Shown here: positions 26,756 through 36,181 of the stretch, piece after piece | Layout: every line of letters starts with the position of its first letter | Numbering within the stretch: the stretch's first letter is position 1 | Assembly (NCBI GenBank): GCA_024743215.1 | Contig: JANSWZ010000003.1 | Span: 248,001 to 312,000, forward strand | Direction: 5' to 3' | Origin: Alphaproteobacteria bacterium | Lineage (GTDB): Bacteria; Pseudomonadota; Alphaproteobacteria; Rhizobiales; GCA-2746425 | Length of the DNA: 64,000 nucleotides | Notes under the pieces: model-generated | What the model was told of the DNA's origin: nothing | What the model saw: the letters and a program-made list of their open reading frames with translations, nothing else | The model's database searches: none | Made by a program: the position numbers and the translations under genes

Positions 26756-27853
26756 TCAGGTGTTGAATTTGAAGAGCATTACGTCGCCATCATGGGCAAC
26801 ATATTCCTTGCCTTCATCTCTTGCTTTGCCAGCTTCCTTGGCAGGGCTTTCCCCACCAAGTCCAATATAATCATCATAGGCAATCGTCTGTGCCCGAATG
26901 AACCCACGCTCAAAATCCGTATGGATGACACCAGCAGCCTGCGGCGCCTTGGTGCCTCTGGTGATGGTCCAGGCACGGGTTTCTTTTGGACCCACCGTGA
27001 AAAAAGTAATGAGGTCGAGCAGTTGATAGCCAGCACGGATGAGACGATCAAGACCTGGCTCTTCAAGGCCCATGCTTTCCAGGTATTCTGCAGCTTCTTC
27101 TGCATCCAACTGAGCAATCTCAGCCTCGATATTGGCCGATATGACGACCGATTGAGCCCCCTCGCGCTGAGCCATCTCGGCGACAGCGTCTGAGAAGGCA
27201 TTGCCCTTGTCCGCATCATCTTCCATCACGTTACAGACATAGAGAACAGGCTTTGATGTGAGAAGCTGCAGGCCTTTGAACGCTTTTTCATCGTCCTGGT
27301 CGACATCCAGCATTCTTGCAGGCTTGCCATCGGTCAGCAGAGCAATGGTTGCTTCCACAAGAGGCAATAATTGTTTGGCTTCCTTGTCATTGCCGGTCGC
27401 GCGTTTGCGCAGATTGACGACGCGTTTTTCCAGACTTTCCAGATCAGCCAGCATTAACTCGGTTTCAACAGTTTCTGCGTCCGCAACCGGATCGATGCGT
27501 CCATCCACATGGGTGATGTCCTCGTCCTCAAAACACCGCAGAACATGTGCGATTGCATCCACTTCGCGAATGTTCGCGAGAAACTGGTTGCCCAGGCCTT
27601 CACCCTTTGATGCACCGCGTACCAGACCGGCAATATCCACAAAGGTCAGACGCGTTGCGATGATGTTGGCAGACTTTCCAGCCGCGGCCAGCTTCGCGAG
27701 CCTTGGATCGGGAACAGCAACATCGCCGGTGTTCGGTTCAATGGTGCAAAATGGATAATTGGCAGCCTGTGCTGCCGCTGTTTTGGTCAGCGCATTGAAC
27801 AGTGTCGATTTGCCAACATTGGGCAAGCCAACGATCCCGCATTTAAAACCCAT
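26756..27853 (-). CDS. ychF: ribosome-binding ATPase/GTPase YchF
   Basis: Universally conserved OBG-family P-loop NTPase (prefers ATP) linked to ribosome function and oxidative-stress response. 365 residues, the standard length. G1 is GLPNVGKST (residues 7-15), G3 is DIAGLVRGAS, and the G4 position is NVME in place of NKxD, which is diagnostic for YchF and explains ATP preference. A C-terminal TGS domain follows (FFTVGPKETRAWTI, HTDFERGFIRAQ). The start is 4 bases after the pth stop; the pth-ychF pair is conserved widely. Confidence 0.96.
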   Translation of the reverse strand: MGFKCGIVGLPNVGKSTLFNALTKTAAAQAANYPFCTIEPNTGDVAVPDPRLAKLAAAGKSANIIATRLTFVDIAGLVRGASKGEGLGNQFLANIREVDAIAHVLRCFEDEDITHVDGRIDPVADAETVETELMLADLESLEKRVVNLRKRATGNDKEAKQLLPLVEATIALLTDGKPARMLDVDQDDEKAFKGLQLLTSKPVLYVCNVMEDDADKGNAFSDAVAEMAQREGAQSVVISANIEAEIAQLDAEEAAEYLESMGLEEPGLDRLIRAGYQLLDLITFFTVGPKETRAWTITRGTKAPQAAGVIHTDFERGFIRAQTIAYDDYIGLGGESPAKEAGKARDEGKEYVAHDGDVMLFKFNT

Positions 27854-27857
27854 CGGG

Positions 27858-28568
27858 TCAGTCCTTTTTTGTTTTGGGCAGGAGCGCTTTTAAAGCCGCC
27901 GCCATCGGCCCAATTGATTTTTCTTGTGGTGTTACGGAGCCAGCCTTGTCCCGTTTGGGGGCTGGTTTTTTGGAGTTCACCTGCTCTCGTGCGTTGCCAG
28001 CCTTGTTTTGCAACAAGGCAAATTTGTTCATGAAACTGGCGGCGCCTTCGTTCAGCAGAGTCGGAACCGCTTTGGCCATGTCGCTTAACAAGGGTTCAAG
28101 CCACTCGCCGTCGGCCTTGGCGAAATCGGACAAGACGTATCGGCTTACCAGGTCCTTATGGCCGGGATGGCCGATGCCAATGCGAACCCTTTGATAGTCT
28201 TTCCCCACATGGGCATCCATTGAGCGAATGCCATTGTGGCCACCGGAACCACCGCCAGTCTTGACGCGGATCTTACCCGGTACAAGGTCAAGTTCATCAT
28301 AAAAGACTATGATGTCTTCCACGGGGATCTTGAAATAGCGAACGGCTTCTCCGACAGATTGGCCGGACAGGTTCATAAAGGTCTGGGGTTTAAGCAGGGT
28401 GACTTTCTCGCCGTCGATTGTGCCCGTAGCCATCGACCCCTGAAAGCGATCCCGCCACGGTGTGAAACCGTGGCGGGTGTGTATTTCGTCCACTGTAAGA
28501 AAGCCAATATTGTGGCGGTTTCCGGAGTATTGTGCTCCAGGATTTCCCAGTCCAACGAGAAGTTTCAT
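27858..28568 (-). CDS. pth: peptidyl-tRNA hydrolase
   Basis: Releases peptides from drop-off peptidyl-tRNA to recycle tRNA. Catalytic residues are in place: Asn9 (GLGNPG), His19 (NRHNIGF), Asp91 (YDELDL), plus the TFMNLSG and GGSGGHNGI substrate loops. At 236 residues it is about 40 longer than E. coli Pth because of a Lys/Pro-rich, probably disordered C-terminal extension (from about residue 190), common in Rhizobiales. Between rplY (26 bases) and ychF (4 bases), all leftward. Confidence 0.96.
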   Translation of the reverse strand: MKLLVGLGNPGAQYSGNRHNIGFLTVDEIHTRHGFTPWRDRFQGSMATGTIDGEKVTLLKPQTFMNLSGQSVGEAVRYFKIPVEDIIVFYDELDLVPGKIRVKTGGGSGGHNGIRSMDAHVGKDYQRVRIGIGHPGHKDLVSRYVLSDFAKADGEWLEPLLSDMAKAVPTLLNEGAASFMNKFALLQNKAGNAREQVNSKKPAPKRDKAGSVTPQEKSIGPMAAALKALLPKTKKD

Positions 28569-28594
28569 GGGTTGGCCGCTCGGCTTTGTTCCGT

Positions 28595-29245
28595 TTACTC
28601 TGTGGTGCTGTCGCCGTCTTCTGCGCCAGCTTCTGCACCTTCATCAGTTGCAGCATCCGTATCACCTTCGTCCTCACTCTTGAGAGCGGCTGGTGCGGCA
28701 ATTGTTGCAATGGTGAAGTCCCGATCCGAAATGGTCGGAACGACGCCTTCCGGCAGCTTAACAGCAGAAATATGTATGCCATCGCCGATATCAAGGCCGG
28801 TCAAATCCGCTTCAAGGAATTCCGGTACGGCATTGCCAGGCACGTCGCATTCGACTTCGTGGCGGACAATGTTGAGGACGCCGCCACGTGTAAGGCCAGG
28901 TGCAGCTTCTTCATTGATAAAGTTGACAGGAACATTGACGGTCAATGTGCTGCCTTTGCCAACGCGCAGGAAATCTACGTGAATCACAAAGTCTTTGACG
29001 GGATCACGTTGCACATCTTTGGCAATAACCGAATGGGTTTTACCATCAACGTCAAGGTCGATCACGCGCGCCATAAAGCTACTGTCATTTGCAGCAATAG
29101 CTGTTTCTTTGGCAGGCAGGGCAATTGAAAGGGGTGGTTTTTTGTCGCCATAAATGACGCCAGGTACAAGACCTTCACGACGCGTAGCTCGAGCAGCCCC
29201 CTTGCCAACTCGTTCCCGCGCCACCGCTTTGAGTTCATCACTCAT
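28595..29245 (-). CDS. rplY: 50S ribosomal protein L25 (CTC type)
   Basis: Binds 5S rRNA. 216 residues from the ATG at 29245 ([16 protein letters not shown]), preceded by GGAG; a GTG three codons upstream is possible. The N-terminal L25 domain ([21 protein letters not shown]) is followed by the TL5/CTC C-terminal domain ([26 protein letters not shown]). An acidic tail (last ~30 residues, mostly Asp/Glu/Ala) ends the protein. First of rplY-pth-ychF. CTC forms are general-stress proteins in some bacteria. Confidence 0.95.
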   Translation of the reverse strand: MSDELKAVARERVGKGAARATRREGLVPGVIYGDKKPPLSIALPAKETAIAANDSSFMARVIDLDVDGKTHSVIAKDVQRDPVKDFVIHVDFLRVGKGSTLTVNVPVNFINEEAAPGLTRGGVLNIVRHEVECDVPGNAVPEFLEADLTGLDIGDGIHISAVKLPEGVVPTISDRDFTIATIAAPAALKSEDEGDTDAATDEGAEAGAEDGDSTTE

Positions 29246-29325
29246 AGGAAGCACTCCGATTTGTTTGGTGAGGACAGCAAACCTGATTTCTCGTCAATCT
29301 ACTGCCCAGATTATGCGGTCCCTCC

Positions 29326-29350
29326 AAGGGTGTGACCGCGTGGAGAGGCT
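29326..29350 (-). promoter_or_regulatory. possible hairpin in the rplY leader
   Basis: On the - strand GCGGT/ACCGC arms enclose a CCCT/AGGG inner stem, about 80 bases before the rplY start. It could be the leader of an autoregulated ribosomal protein gene or the end of the prs transcript, but there is no T run, and L25 binding is not shown by sequence. Confidence 0.25.
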
Positions 29351-29422
29351 TTTAGGCGAGAGGCTTTAGAAAGGCAAGGGTTTTATGGGGCGTTTGACGT
29401 GGTTGTCGATTGCAGGTTGGGC

Positions 29423-30355
29423 TCAGTCAAACAGGCTGGATACGGATTTTTCCAGACTTGTTCTGGAGATCGCTTCACCAATCAGCGTTGAAATAGGGAT
29501 TGCCCGAATGTTGGAGGCCGATTCCACTGCTCCGGTCGGCTGTATGGAGTCCGTAATCACGAGTTCTTTAAGCTTGGAAGCCGTTACCCTGGCAACGGCC
29601 CCGCCGGACAAGACGCCATGGGTTATGTAGGCGCGAACCGATGTTGCACCCTGTTCCTGCAAAGCATCAGCGGCATTGCACAGTGTGCCACCGGAATCCA
29701 CGATGTCATCGACCAGAATGCAGTCATAGCCTTCTACATCACCGATGATATTCATGACTTCTGATTCACCGGGGCTGTCACGGCGTTTGTCGACGATGGA
29801 CAGGGGGGCATCAATACGTTTGGCCACGGCCCGGGCGCGGACCACACCACCCACATCGGGGGAAACCACCATGACTTTGCCACCAGGCATGCGGGACTTG
29901 ATGTCGCGTGCAAACAGTGGGGCTGAAAACAGATTGTCTGTCGGAATATCAAAGAAGCCCTGAATCTGGCCTGCATGCAAATCCAGGGTCAGCACCCGGT
30001 CCGCACCCGCCTCGGTAATCAGATTGGACACCAGCTTCGCCGAAATTGGTGTGCGGGCAGCATGTTTTCGGTCCTGCCGAGCATAGCCAAAATAAGGGAC
30101 AACCGCAGTGATGCGCTTGGCTGAGGATCGGCGTGCCGCGTCCATCAGGATCAGTAATTCCATCAGGTGATCATTGGCCGGATAACTGGTGGATTGAAGA
30201 ACGAAGACGTCCTCCCCCCGAATGTTTTCCTGAATCTCGACGAATATTTCCTGATCGGCGAAGCGTCGGACGGAGCAATGCGCAAGAGGAATGTCCAAAT
30301 ACTCCGCCACCGACTTTGCGAGGGCGGGATTGGAATTGCCGGCGATAAGTTTCAT
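29423..30355 (-). CDS. prs: ribose-phosphate pyrophosphokinase
   Basis: Makes PRPP from ribose 5-phosphate and ATP for nucleotide, histidine and tryptophan synthesis. 310 residues. Class I signature: [14 protein letters not shown] near the start, the flexible-loop YARQDRK (ATP site), metal/ribose loop [13 protein letters not shown], and the PRPP loop [15 protein letters not shown]. It lies between a lipoprotein gene and rplY on the leftward strand; the product feeds apt further along. The intergenic region upstream holds a palindrome (30436). Confidence 0.97.
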   Translation of the reverse strand: MKLIAGNSNPALAKSVAEYLDIPLAHCSVRRFADQEIFVEIQENIRGEDVFVLQSTSYPANDHLMELLILMDAARRSSAKRITAVVPYFGYARQDRKHAARTPISAKLVSNLITEAGADRVLTLDLHAGQIQGFFDIPTDNLFSAPLFARDIKSRMPGGKVMVVSPDVGGVVRARAVAKRIDAPLSIVDKRRDSPGESEVMNIIGDVEGYDCILVDDIVDSGGTLCNAADALQEQGATSVRAYITHGVLSGGAVARVTASKLKELVITDSIQPTGAVESASNIRAIPISTLIGEAISRTSLEKSVSSLFD

Positions 30356-30435
30356 TGGGAACAGTCCTGAGGCATGGCCAAGATCGCGTATGGTGCTGCT
30401 TCTAACAAGCTGCGGCGCTCGGTGTAAAGCTGGTT

Positions 30436-30482
30436 GAGCATGTTTTGTTGGTACAATCTCATTTGATCAACAAAACACGCTC
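30436..30482. repeat. dispersed-repeat-like palindrome, GAGCA...GCTC ends
   Basis: A 15-base arm (30436-30450) pairs with 30468-30482 around a 17-base loop, with one G-T mismatch. It lies between prs and the lipoprotein gene. The GAGCA/TGCTC-type ends resemble the larger palindrome at 41534 and the TAGAGCA...TGCTCTA dispersed palindromes common in Rhizobiales genomes. Confidence 0.6.
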
Positions 30483-30545
30483 TGGAGCGGCATATTATTT
30501 GACCTTACCGGATTGACCCGTATCACCTTTTCAGGCCTGGCTCTG

Positions 30546-31151
30546 CTATTGGAAGGGGACAATATCCCGTTTGTCCACTTTGGCCGCGCCCAGTTCAGTA
30601 TTGAGCCATGCGATAATCGCTTCCATGGACTGCACAGCCAGTAAATCAAGTGAGTCTGTACCAATGCTGTTCCAGTTTGCGGTTGCATTGGGTGCCAGGA
30701 CCTGTCCGCTGATCCGGTGAGGGGAAGAGCCATTGTTGGCGCTTATATCCCAAATATAGACAATGACGGTTCCCAGAGAATTCGAGGCCAATGACAGGTA
30801 GCCTCTTACGAGATAGCTTTGAGAGGCATCGCCATTGGGTACCAGAAACATGTTGCGCCGAAATGCCGAGCGTCGCAGCGCTTCAGACAGGCGGTTTTCA
30901 ACATTTTTCGGAATGCCTTCAATTGGTGCAAAACCAAGCCGTGCCAAGGAAGCGGGACCGGAGGCGCGAATTTTGGGGGCGGCATCAATCGGCGCAATTT
31001 CTTCGGAGGTTACACTGGGCGTATAAACTTCACCCTGTGCCTCTGTTTCTGCCTTCTGCAGGTTTTCCTCAATCGTGCCAAGGCATGCGCTGAGGAAAAC
31101 GCACATCATAAACACAAGGCAGACGCGACATGACACAAACAATAGATTCAT
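30546..31151 (-). CDS. predicted lipoprotein, function unknown
   Basis: A 201-residue protein with a lipoprotein signal peptide: hydrophobic residues 5-20 and lipobox LSAC (Cys23). The mature part has a Glu-rich linker (about 28-60) and a folded C-terminal half with alternating beta strands (YLVRGYLSLASNSLGTVIVYIWDI). A conserved-looking GFAPIEGIPKNVENRLSEAL region lies near residue 73. No known catalytic motif. It sits 10 bases after the M24 gene in the leftward run, so it is probably co-transcribed. Confidence 0.78.
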   Translation of the reverse strand: MNLLFVSCRVCLVFMMCVFLSACLGTIEENLQKAETEAQGEVYTPSVTSEEIAPIDAAPKIRASGPASLARLGFAPIEGIPKNVENRLSEALRRSAFRRNMFLVPNGDASQSYLVRGYLSLASNSLGTVIVYIWDISANNGSSPHRISGQVLAPNATANWNSIGTDSLDLLAVQSMEAIIAWLNTELGAAKVDKRDIVPFQ

Positions 31152-31161
31152 GGAATGTGCT

Positions 31162-32319
31162 CTAGCCCTTCACCGTTACAAGTTCAATTGGCAAACGAGA
31201 CAAAGGTTCCGGCACGGTTTCTGTGGTCAGATAGGTTCGGCCCAGTGTCATTGCCGTTTCAGTTTCGCTATCCATTATGATGATATGAAGGAAGAGACTC
31301 ATATTTTTGCGGATCACGAACGGATTTTTGCGATAGAACATGGGTGTGTCAATCCAGGATGGTGCGAAACGCGCCCCCAGTGAATATCCGCAGGCGTTGA
31401 TGCGATGGGGATGCAATCCTCGTTCATCCAGAACGCTGGCATGAGCTTCGAACACATCACCAAAGGTCTTGCCTGGTACCATCTGTTCTTCACAGGCCTT
31501 CAAGGCTGTTACGGCCGCGTCAAACAGCTCAATGTGTCGGGGCGTAGGCTCACCCACAACGACTGTTCGCATCAGCGCGCTGTGATAGTTCTTTGATACG
31601 CCAGCAAATTCGAGTGTTACCTGATCCTGTTCCTCCAAGGTGCGGCGACCTGATTTGGTGCGGCACAGCAACGCATCCTTGCCAGAGCCAACGATAAATC
31701 CATTGCCAGGATAACTGCCGCCGGCGGCAAACACCGAGCCTTGCATTGTGGCCAGAATATCGGCGTCATTGGCGCCGGGCTTTATGATCGCAAGGCCCGC
31801 TTCAAAGGCGTTGTCAGCCATTTCCGCAGCTTCTCTGATATAGGCAATTTCGGCGAAGCTTTTCTGCACGCGCAAGCCAGGGATGAGGGTCGACACGTCA
31901 TTCAGATTGCCGAAGCTTTTCAGTTTATCGTCCACCTGGCGGCCATAAAAGGCCGTCAGTCCCGGGGTGTCGTATTCTACTCCGATGTTCTCGCCAAGCA
32001 TATCCAGATTGTCCATCAGATCACGTAACTGATTGACTGGCCCGGCTTCGCCCCAATCCATCCAGACATGGATATCTTCAATGGTGGATGTGTGCCGGGC
32101 CTGGCGCAGATCCGGCATGCGGGTCAACAAAGACATGTCGCCATTGGAGCGAACAATCAGGCATTGGAAAAAGCAAAATCCAAAGGAGTCAAATCCGGTT
32201 AGCCAATACATGCTTTCCTGAGAAAACAGCAGCATGGCGTCTAAATTATTCTCTTCCATGACGGCCAGCAAACGCTCGCGTCGATGATCATATTCCTCGC
32301 GGGAAAAATGCAGGGTCAT
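31162..32319 (-). CDS. M24 (pita-bread) family protein, metal ligands apparently lost
   Basis: A 385-residue protein with the creatinase/aminopeptidase P two-domain layout: an N-terminal creatinase-like domain (MYWLTGFDSFGF, RQARHTSTIEDIHVW) and a C-terminal pita-bread domain. Annotators usually call it Xaa-Pro peptidase. However, the segment aligned with the two metal Asp residues reads LEFAGVSKNYHSALMRT, the His region reads NACGYSLGARF, and the usual acidic segment reads SLFLHIII, so the five metal ligands are not apparent. It may be a metal-independent hydrolase like creatinase or ectoine hydrolase, or non-catalytic. Conserved neighbour of pgeF in Rhizobiales. Confidence 0.82.
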   Translation of the reverse strand: MTLHFSREEYDHRRERLLAVMEENNLDAMLLFSQESMYWLTGFDSFGFCFFQCLIVRSNGDMSLLTRMPDLRQARHTSTIEDIHVWMDWGEAGPVNQLRDLMDNLDMLGENIGVEYDTPGLTAFYGRQVDDKLKSFGNLNDVSTLIPGLRVQKSFAEIAYIREAAEMADNAFEAGLAIIKPGANDADILATMQGSVFAAGGSYPGNGFIVGSGKDALLCRTKSGRRTLEEQDQVTLEFAGVSKNYHSALMRTVVVGEPTPRHIELFDAAVTALKACEEQMVPGKTFGDVFEAHASVLDERGLHPHRINACGYSLGARFAPSWIDTPMFYRKNPFVIRKNMSLFLHIIIMDSETETAMTLGRTYLTTETVPEPLSRLPIELVTVKG

Positions 32320-32337
32320 GAGCTTTCTCGCAGTTGA

Positions 32338-33126
32338 TCAGGTGATTGAAATTGCAGCTAGTTGGCGGCCATAATCTGGCTCTTGTCGGTGTGTGGTGCG
32401 GCGATAGCTGAAAAACGCCGTGTCCTCAAGGTAGGTACATTGACCGGTCCATTCCGCATTGGCAAGTCCGCAGGCGTTTAATCTGTCGACAATGTAGGAC
32501 GGTAGATCAAATTGAAAGTGCTCATTCTTCGCCCCTTCGGTGAAGTAGGCTGAATTCCCTGCGGCGTGCTGAATGAAGGTCTGGCGGAATTCTGCGCCGA
32601 CTTCGTAAGATTTTTGCGAAATGGTCGGCCCGAGAATTGCATGGATGCGCTCACGCTTTGCGCCAAGGGCCTCCATTTGTGCAATCGTACTTTCCAACAC
32701 GCCGCCAATAGCCCCTTTCCAGCCGGAATGGGCCGCCCCGACGACACGGCTTTGCGCATCGGCAAACAGAACAGGACCACAATCCGCTGACCCAACTGCC
32801 AGCACAATACCGGGCGTTGCCGTTGCCAAGGCGTCGCATTGTTCTGACTCCCCATTTGGCCAAGGGCCTGTGACAATCAGACATCTGGGACTGTGAATCT
32901 GGTAGGGCGTAATCAGTGGCCAGTTTTCTCCAACGAGCGTTTGTGTCAGCACCTGTCGATTGTGGAGGACATGATCCTTCACATCATCTGACCCGACGCC
33001 GCAATTCAGATTGTCATAAATTCCCTTTGAGATGCCGCCCTGACGGCCGAAGAAACCATGCAGAATGCCTCCACCTTCAAGGGCTGAGTGCGTTGTGAAC
33101 GGGGCAGGGACAAAGGTTTGATTCAT
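32338..33126 (-). CDS. pgeF: peptidoglycan editing factor / purine nucleoside phosphorylase (YfiH/LACC1 family)
   Basis: Zinc enzyme of the YfiH family, 262 residues from the ATG at 33126 (MNQTFVPAPF). Longer frames would run into midA. Conserved elements are HGFFGRQGGISKGIYDNLN, the QIHS histidine, and the zinc/catalytic residues in GSADCGPVLFAD and AAHSGWKGAIGGVL. Family members edit muropeptides by removing L-Ser-containing products or cleave adenosine and inosine. Located between the M24 and midA genes in the leftward run. Confidence 0.92.
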   Translation of the reverse strand: MNQTFVPAPFTTHSALEGGGILHGFFGRQGGISKGIYDNLNCGVGSDDVKDHVLHNRQVLTQTLVGENWPLITPYQIHSPRCLIVTGPWPNGESEQCDALATATPGIVLAVGSADCGPVLFADAQSRVVGAAHSGWKGAIGGVLESTIAQMEALGAKRERIHAILGPTISQKSYEVGAEFRQTFIQHAAGNSAYFTEGAKNEHFQFDLPSYIVDRLNACGLANAEWTGQCTYLEDTAFFSYRRTTHRQEPDYGRQLAAISIT

Positions 33127-33157
33127 GAGGACAGGTGACCGGATTGAGGGCGTAAAA

Positions 33158-34237
33158 TCAAGATGGTTTCTGAAAACCGGGCATTGGATCATCGAAACTT
33201 GTCGCTGCCAGTACCTTGAAGAGGGTTCCCATTTCATCTGGGGACACAAGACGCGTCACAGCCTGCTGAAGGCCGGTCTGTATCTCATGCGATTGATCTG
33301 CGCCCAATTGCCCGGCTCTTTCCAAAAGTCCCAGATCCAGTAAAAAGTCCATCTGACTGACCGGGCCGGATACGTGGATACCCCTTGATTTGAAACATCT
33401 TTCCAATGAGGTGAAATCGACCAGGGCGGTCAGGTCGGCCTCTCCGGGCTGGTCCAGCGGATCCACCATTTGGTGATTTGTAAGGGCCTGAAAGGTTGCG
33501 CCGGTTTTAGGCTGGAGATAGCCGTAATCAATCAGGAGTGCGGCACCGCCATTTGCATCGATCCCGGCAGCAATGTTGTCAGCAACATCATTGCGCTCCG
33601 GCGATAATTCGAACACGGTTCCAAAGGGTGTTGCATCTATCTGGCTCTGGCTGATTGTCAATTTGGTGGGAAGATCAGCGAAACCAAGTTTGCCCTCCTG
33701 TGAGGTAATGACGTGGCGTTCTGCGATGCCCTTTTGCGTTTTCACAAGAATATGAACTGGCAAAGCGTCAAAGAATTCATTGGCAATCAACAGGGTTGGG
33801 AGATCGCTGTCCGGCAAGCTGCTGTGCCAACGGACCGGGCAGGGGGCGTGTGACAGTTTTTTCTGCTGGGCAGCTGTAAGTGTGGGGCTCATGTCCACCA
33901 TGTCGATTTGCAGGCCACGCATAAGCTTGGGCTCCAGAGCCATGCAGCGCAGACAATCGGCCATCAAGGTGCCGCGCCCTGGCCCCAACTCTGCAACCCG
34001 TATGCGCGATGGGCTGCCCAGAGCCTGCCAAGCAGAGACAAGCCAGGCGCCAATGAGTTCGCCAAACATCTGGCTGACTTCCGGAGCCGTGGTGAAGTCG
34101 CCCTTTTGACCGAACGGATCCCGGGTCATGTAGTAGCCAGAGACGGGATCCCCCAGACACAGATTCATGTATCGTGACAGGGGCATGGGCCCGGTCAGGG
34201 CAATATCTTCCAGTATGCGGGTCTTTAGATCAGTCAT
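33158..34237 (-). CDS. midA: SAM-dependent methyltransferase, MidA/NDUFAF7 family
   Basis: Class I methyltransferase of the MidA (DUF185) family, 359 residues. The mitochondrial homologue NDUFAF7 dimethylates an arginine of complex I subunit NDUFS2, so a role in complex I assembly is likely. Motifs: MNLCLGDPVSGYYM, GDFTTAPEVSQMFGELIGAW, the SAM loop AELGPGRGTLMADCLR, and NEFFDALPVH. Start 12 bases after the lgt stop, same strand. The lgt-midA-pgeF order is conserved in alphaproteobacteria. Confidence 0.93.
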   Translation of the reverse strand: MTDLKTRILEDIALTGPMPLSRYMNLCLGDPVSGYYMTRDPFGQKGDFTTAPEVSQMFGELIGAWLVSAWQALGSPSRIRVAELGPGRGTLMADCLRCMALEPKLMRGLQIDMVDMSPTLTAAQQKKLSHAPCPVRWHSSLPDSDLPTLLIANEFFDALPVHILVKTQKGIAERHVITSQEGKLGFADLPTKLTISQSQIDATPFGTVFELSPERNDVADNIAAGIDANGGAALLIDYGYLQPKTGATFQALTNHQMVDPLDQPGEADLTALVDFTSLERCFKSRGIHVSGPVSQMDFLLDLGLLERAGQLGADQSHEIQTGLQQAVTRLVSPDEMGTLFKVLAATSFDDPMPGFQKPS

Positions 34238-34249
34238 TATGATCGCCGT

Positions 34250-35068
34250 TTAAAGGGTTCTCTTGCGAGACCCGATGATACCCCACAGACCGAGCGCTAT
34301 CATTGGCAGGGATAGCAGCATGCCCATGGTCAGCCATCCGCTGAGAAAGCCGATATGCGCATCCGGCTCGCGAAAGAACTCTACGATGAACCGGGACAGG
34401 CCATAGCCAGCCGTAAACGTACCGGCAATCAGGCCCGGTTTCCTGAAAGCACGAAACAGATGCGCCAGACCCCATAATACGGCAAACAGGATTATCCCCT
34501 CCAACGCAGCTTCATATAATTGGCTGGGGTGGCGTGGTTCCGGGCCGGCACCCGGGAACACCATAGCCCATGGTGCAGATGAGGGGCGGCCCCAGAGTTC
34601 CGCATTGATGAAATTTGCCAGCCGGCCAAAGAACAGTCCGAAGGGCGTGCAGATGGCACAAATATCGAGCAAGGACCACAGGCGTATGCCACGGCTGCGT
34701 GCAAACAGGATGATTGCCAGAATTGAGCCAATAAAGCCGCCATGGAAGGACATTCCGCCCTGCCAAAGTTTCAACGCTTCCAATGGATTGTTGAGATAGA
34801 CGTCAAAATTGTAAAACAATACATAGCCGATGCGGCCACCCAAAATGACACCAAGGGTCATCCAAAGCAGGAAGTCATCAATAGCTGCGGGGGACATGGC
34901 CGGTTGGGCCGGGGCCCATAGGCGATCGTTTGAAACCAGGCGGCGCGCATACCACCAGCCGATAAGGATACCGGCAATATAGCCAAGGGCATACCAGCGA
35001 ATGGCAAGCGGACCGAACTCAATCAAGACCGGGTCGATCATCGGGAAGGGCAAAACGAATGTGGACAC
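34250..35068 (-). CDS. lgt: prolipoprotein diacylglyceryl transferase
   Basis: Inner-membrane enzyme that attaches diacylglycerol to the lipobox cysteine of prolipoproteins, the first step of lipoprotein maturation. 272 residues with about seven membrane helices. Start is a GTG at 35068; an internal ATG at 35041 is less likely because FPFPxIDP-like residues precede it in homologues. Signature motifs: [45 protein letters not shown] and HPSQLYEA. First gene of the leftward run. Several lipoproteins encoded here (4119, 15427, 30546) depend on it. Confidence 0.95.
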   Translation of the reverse strand: MSTFVLPFPMIDPVLIEFGPLAIRWYALGYIAGILIGWWYARRLVSNDRLWAPAQPAMSPAAIDDFLLWMTLGVILGGRIGYVLFYNFDVYLNNPLEALKLWQGGMSFHGGFIGSILAIILFARSRGIRLWSLLDICAICTPFGLFFGRLANFINAELWGRPSSAPWAMVFPGAGPEPRHPSQLYEAALEGIILFAVLWGLAHLFRAFRKPGLIAGTFTAGYGLSRFIVEFFREPDAHIGFLSGWLTMGMLLSLPMIALGLWGIIGSRKRTL

Positions 35069-35200
35069 AAATGAACCAAAACTGTTGCGATTGTCATTGC
35101 TTCTAATCTGAGGCTTGCTTCATGTCAGGTGTTTTGTCGTGGAGTCTTGAGATTAGACACAGAAAGACGCATATAAGCTGCACAACAAAGGATATATGTC

Positions 35201-35506
35201 ATGGCACGAACTTCAGGCCGTCTGCTCGATGAGATCGCAAAACTGGCAACTGATGCCGCTGGTGTTGCCCAAGGCGTGCGCCGGGAAGCTGAAACAGCGG
35301 TGAAAAGTCAGTTGGAACGACTGCTGTCAGATATGGATCTGGTGCAGCGGGAAGAGTTTGAAGCTGTACGGGATATGGCCGCAATGGCGCGTGATGAAAA
35401 TTATGCATTACGGGCTGATTTGCAGGCCTTGCGCGACGAAATCGCCAGTCTGAAAACTGCCAAACGCACCACCAGCCGCAAACCTGCCGCCAAAAAACCA
35501 ACCTGA
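35201..35506 (+). CDS. BMFP-domain accessory protein (UbiK-like)
   Basis: A 101-residue helical protein of the BMFP/UbiK (DUF526) family. UbiK is an accessory factor of aerobic ubiquinone synthesis in Enterobacteria and alphaproteobacterial relatives are membrane-active trimers. Sequence: LLDEIAKLATDAAGVAQGVRRE (amphipathic N-terminal helix), then a coiled coil (LVQREEFEAVRDMAAMARDENYALRAD in part) and a Lys/Ala/Pro tail. Start ATG with AGGA upstream; divergent from lgt. Family call good, ubiquinone role inferred. Confidence 0.82.
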   Translation: MARTSGRLLDEIAKLATDAAGVAQGVRREAETAVKSQLERLLSDMDLVQREEFEAVRDMAAMARDENYALRADLQALRDEIASLKTAKRTTSRKPAAKKPT

Positions 35507-35674
35507 CAAACGGTCCTTTCCTGAGCCATGAATCGGCCAGTGTGTTATCCCGATTCGTCCACAGGAAACGCTCTGCCATCGTATAAATAGTATCGTCACA
35601 TACTTGCCACACTATATAGTGGGTTAAGGGTTGATTCTGACCCTTACGTAACGAGGCAGCAGCGGGAGTCTCCC

Positions 35675-36175
35675 ATGAGTATGCTCGACGTCGAACTTGA
35701 GCGTGATGCAAACCCTGTAGATTTCATTGAGCAATTGGCTGGATTGAATGATTGGGTATTTGAGCGCTCAGGTGAAGATGAAATAACCATTACTGTGGTT
35801 GGTAGCTGGTGCGACTATCATGTCTCTTTCTCGTGGATGGTAGAGGTCGAGGCACTGCATCTGGCCTGTGCCTTTGATGCCAAGGTTACGGACAAACATC
35901 GTGGAGAAATCATTCGTCTGCTTGCTCTGGTGAATGAGCAGCTGTGGATGGGCCATTTTGATCTATGGGCCGAAGAAGGTGTAGTGATGTTTCGCCAGTC
36001 TCTGCTGTTGTCCGGCGGTGTTGAACCAACACATCAGCAGTTGGAAGCCCTTTTGTCCGGTTCCGTTGAAGCGTGCGAGCGTTACTATCAAGCCTTTCAG
36101 TTTATTCTGTGGGCCGGTAAATCAGCACCCGATGCCCTGGCGGGCACGTTGTTTGAAACCATTGGCGAGGCCTGA
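35675..36175 (+). CDS. YbjN-domain protein
   Basis: A 166-residue cytoplasmic protein of the YbjN family, related to type III secretion chaperone-like folds. Segments typical of the alphaproteobacterial form are NDWVFERSGEDEITI, WCDYHVSFSW, LLALVNEQLWMGHFDLW and EGVVMFRQSLLL. The E. coli homologue affects motility and stress; in alphaproteobacteria the role is unknown. GGGAG lies before the ATG; proC begins 6 bases after its stop, so the two are co-transcribed, as is common in Rhizobiales. Confidence 0.88.
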   Translation: MSMLDVELERDANPVDFIEQLAGLNDWVFERSGEDEITITVVGSWCDYHVSFSWMVEVEALHLACAFDAKVTDKHRGEIIRLLALVNEQLWMGHFDLWAEEGVVMFRQSLLLSGGVEPTHQQLEALLSGSVEACERYYQAFQFILWAGKSAPDALAGTLFETIGEA

Positions 36176-36181
36176 TCAGGT

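Noticed and set aside
28236-28982. + strand open frames across pth and rplY (248 and 198 residues)
   Set aside because: Both lie inside genes with clear catalytic or ribosomal-protein motifs on the other strand.
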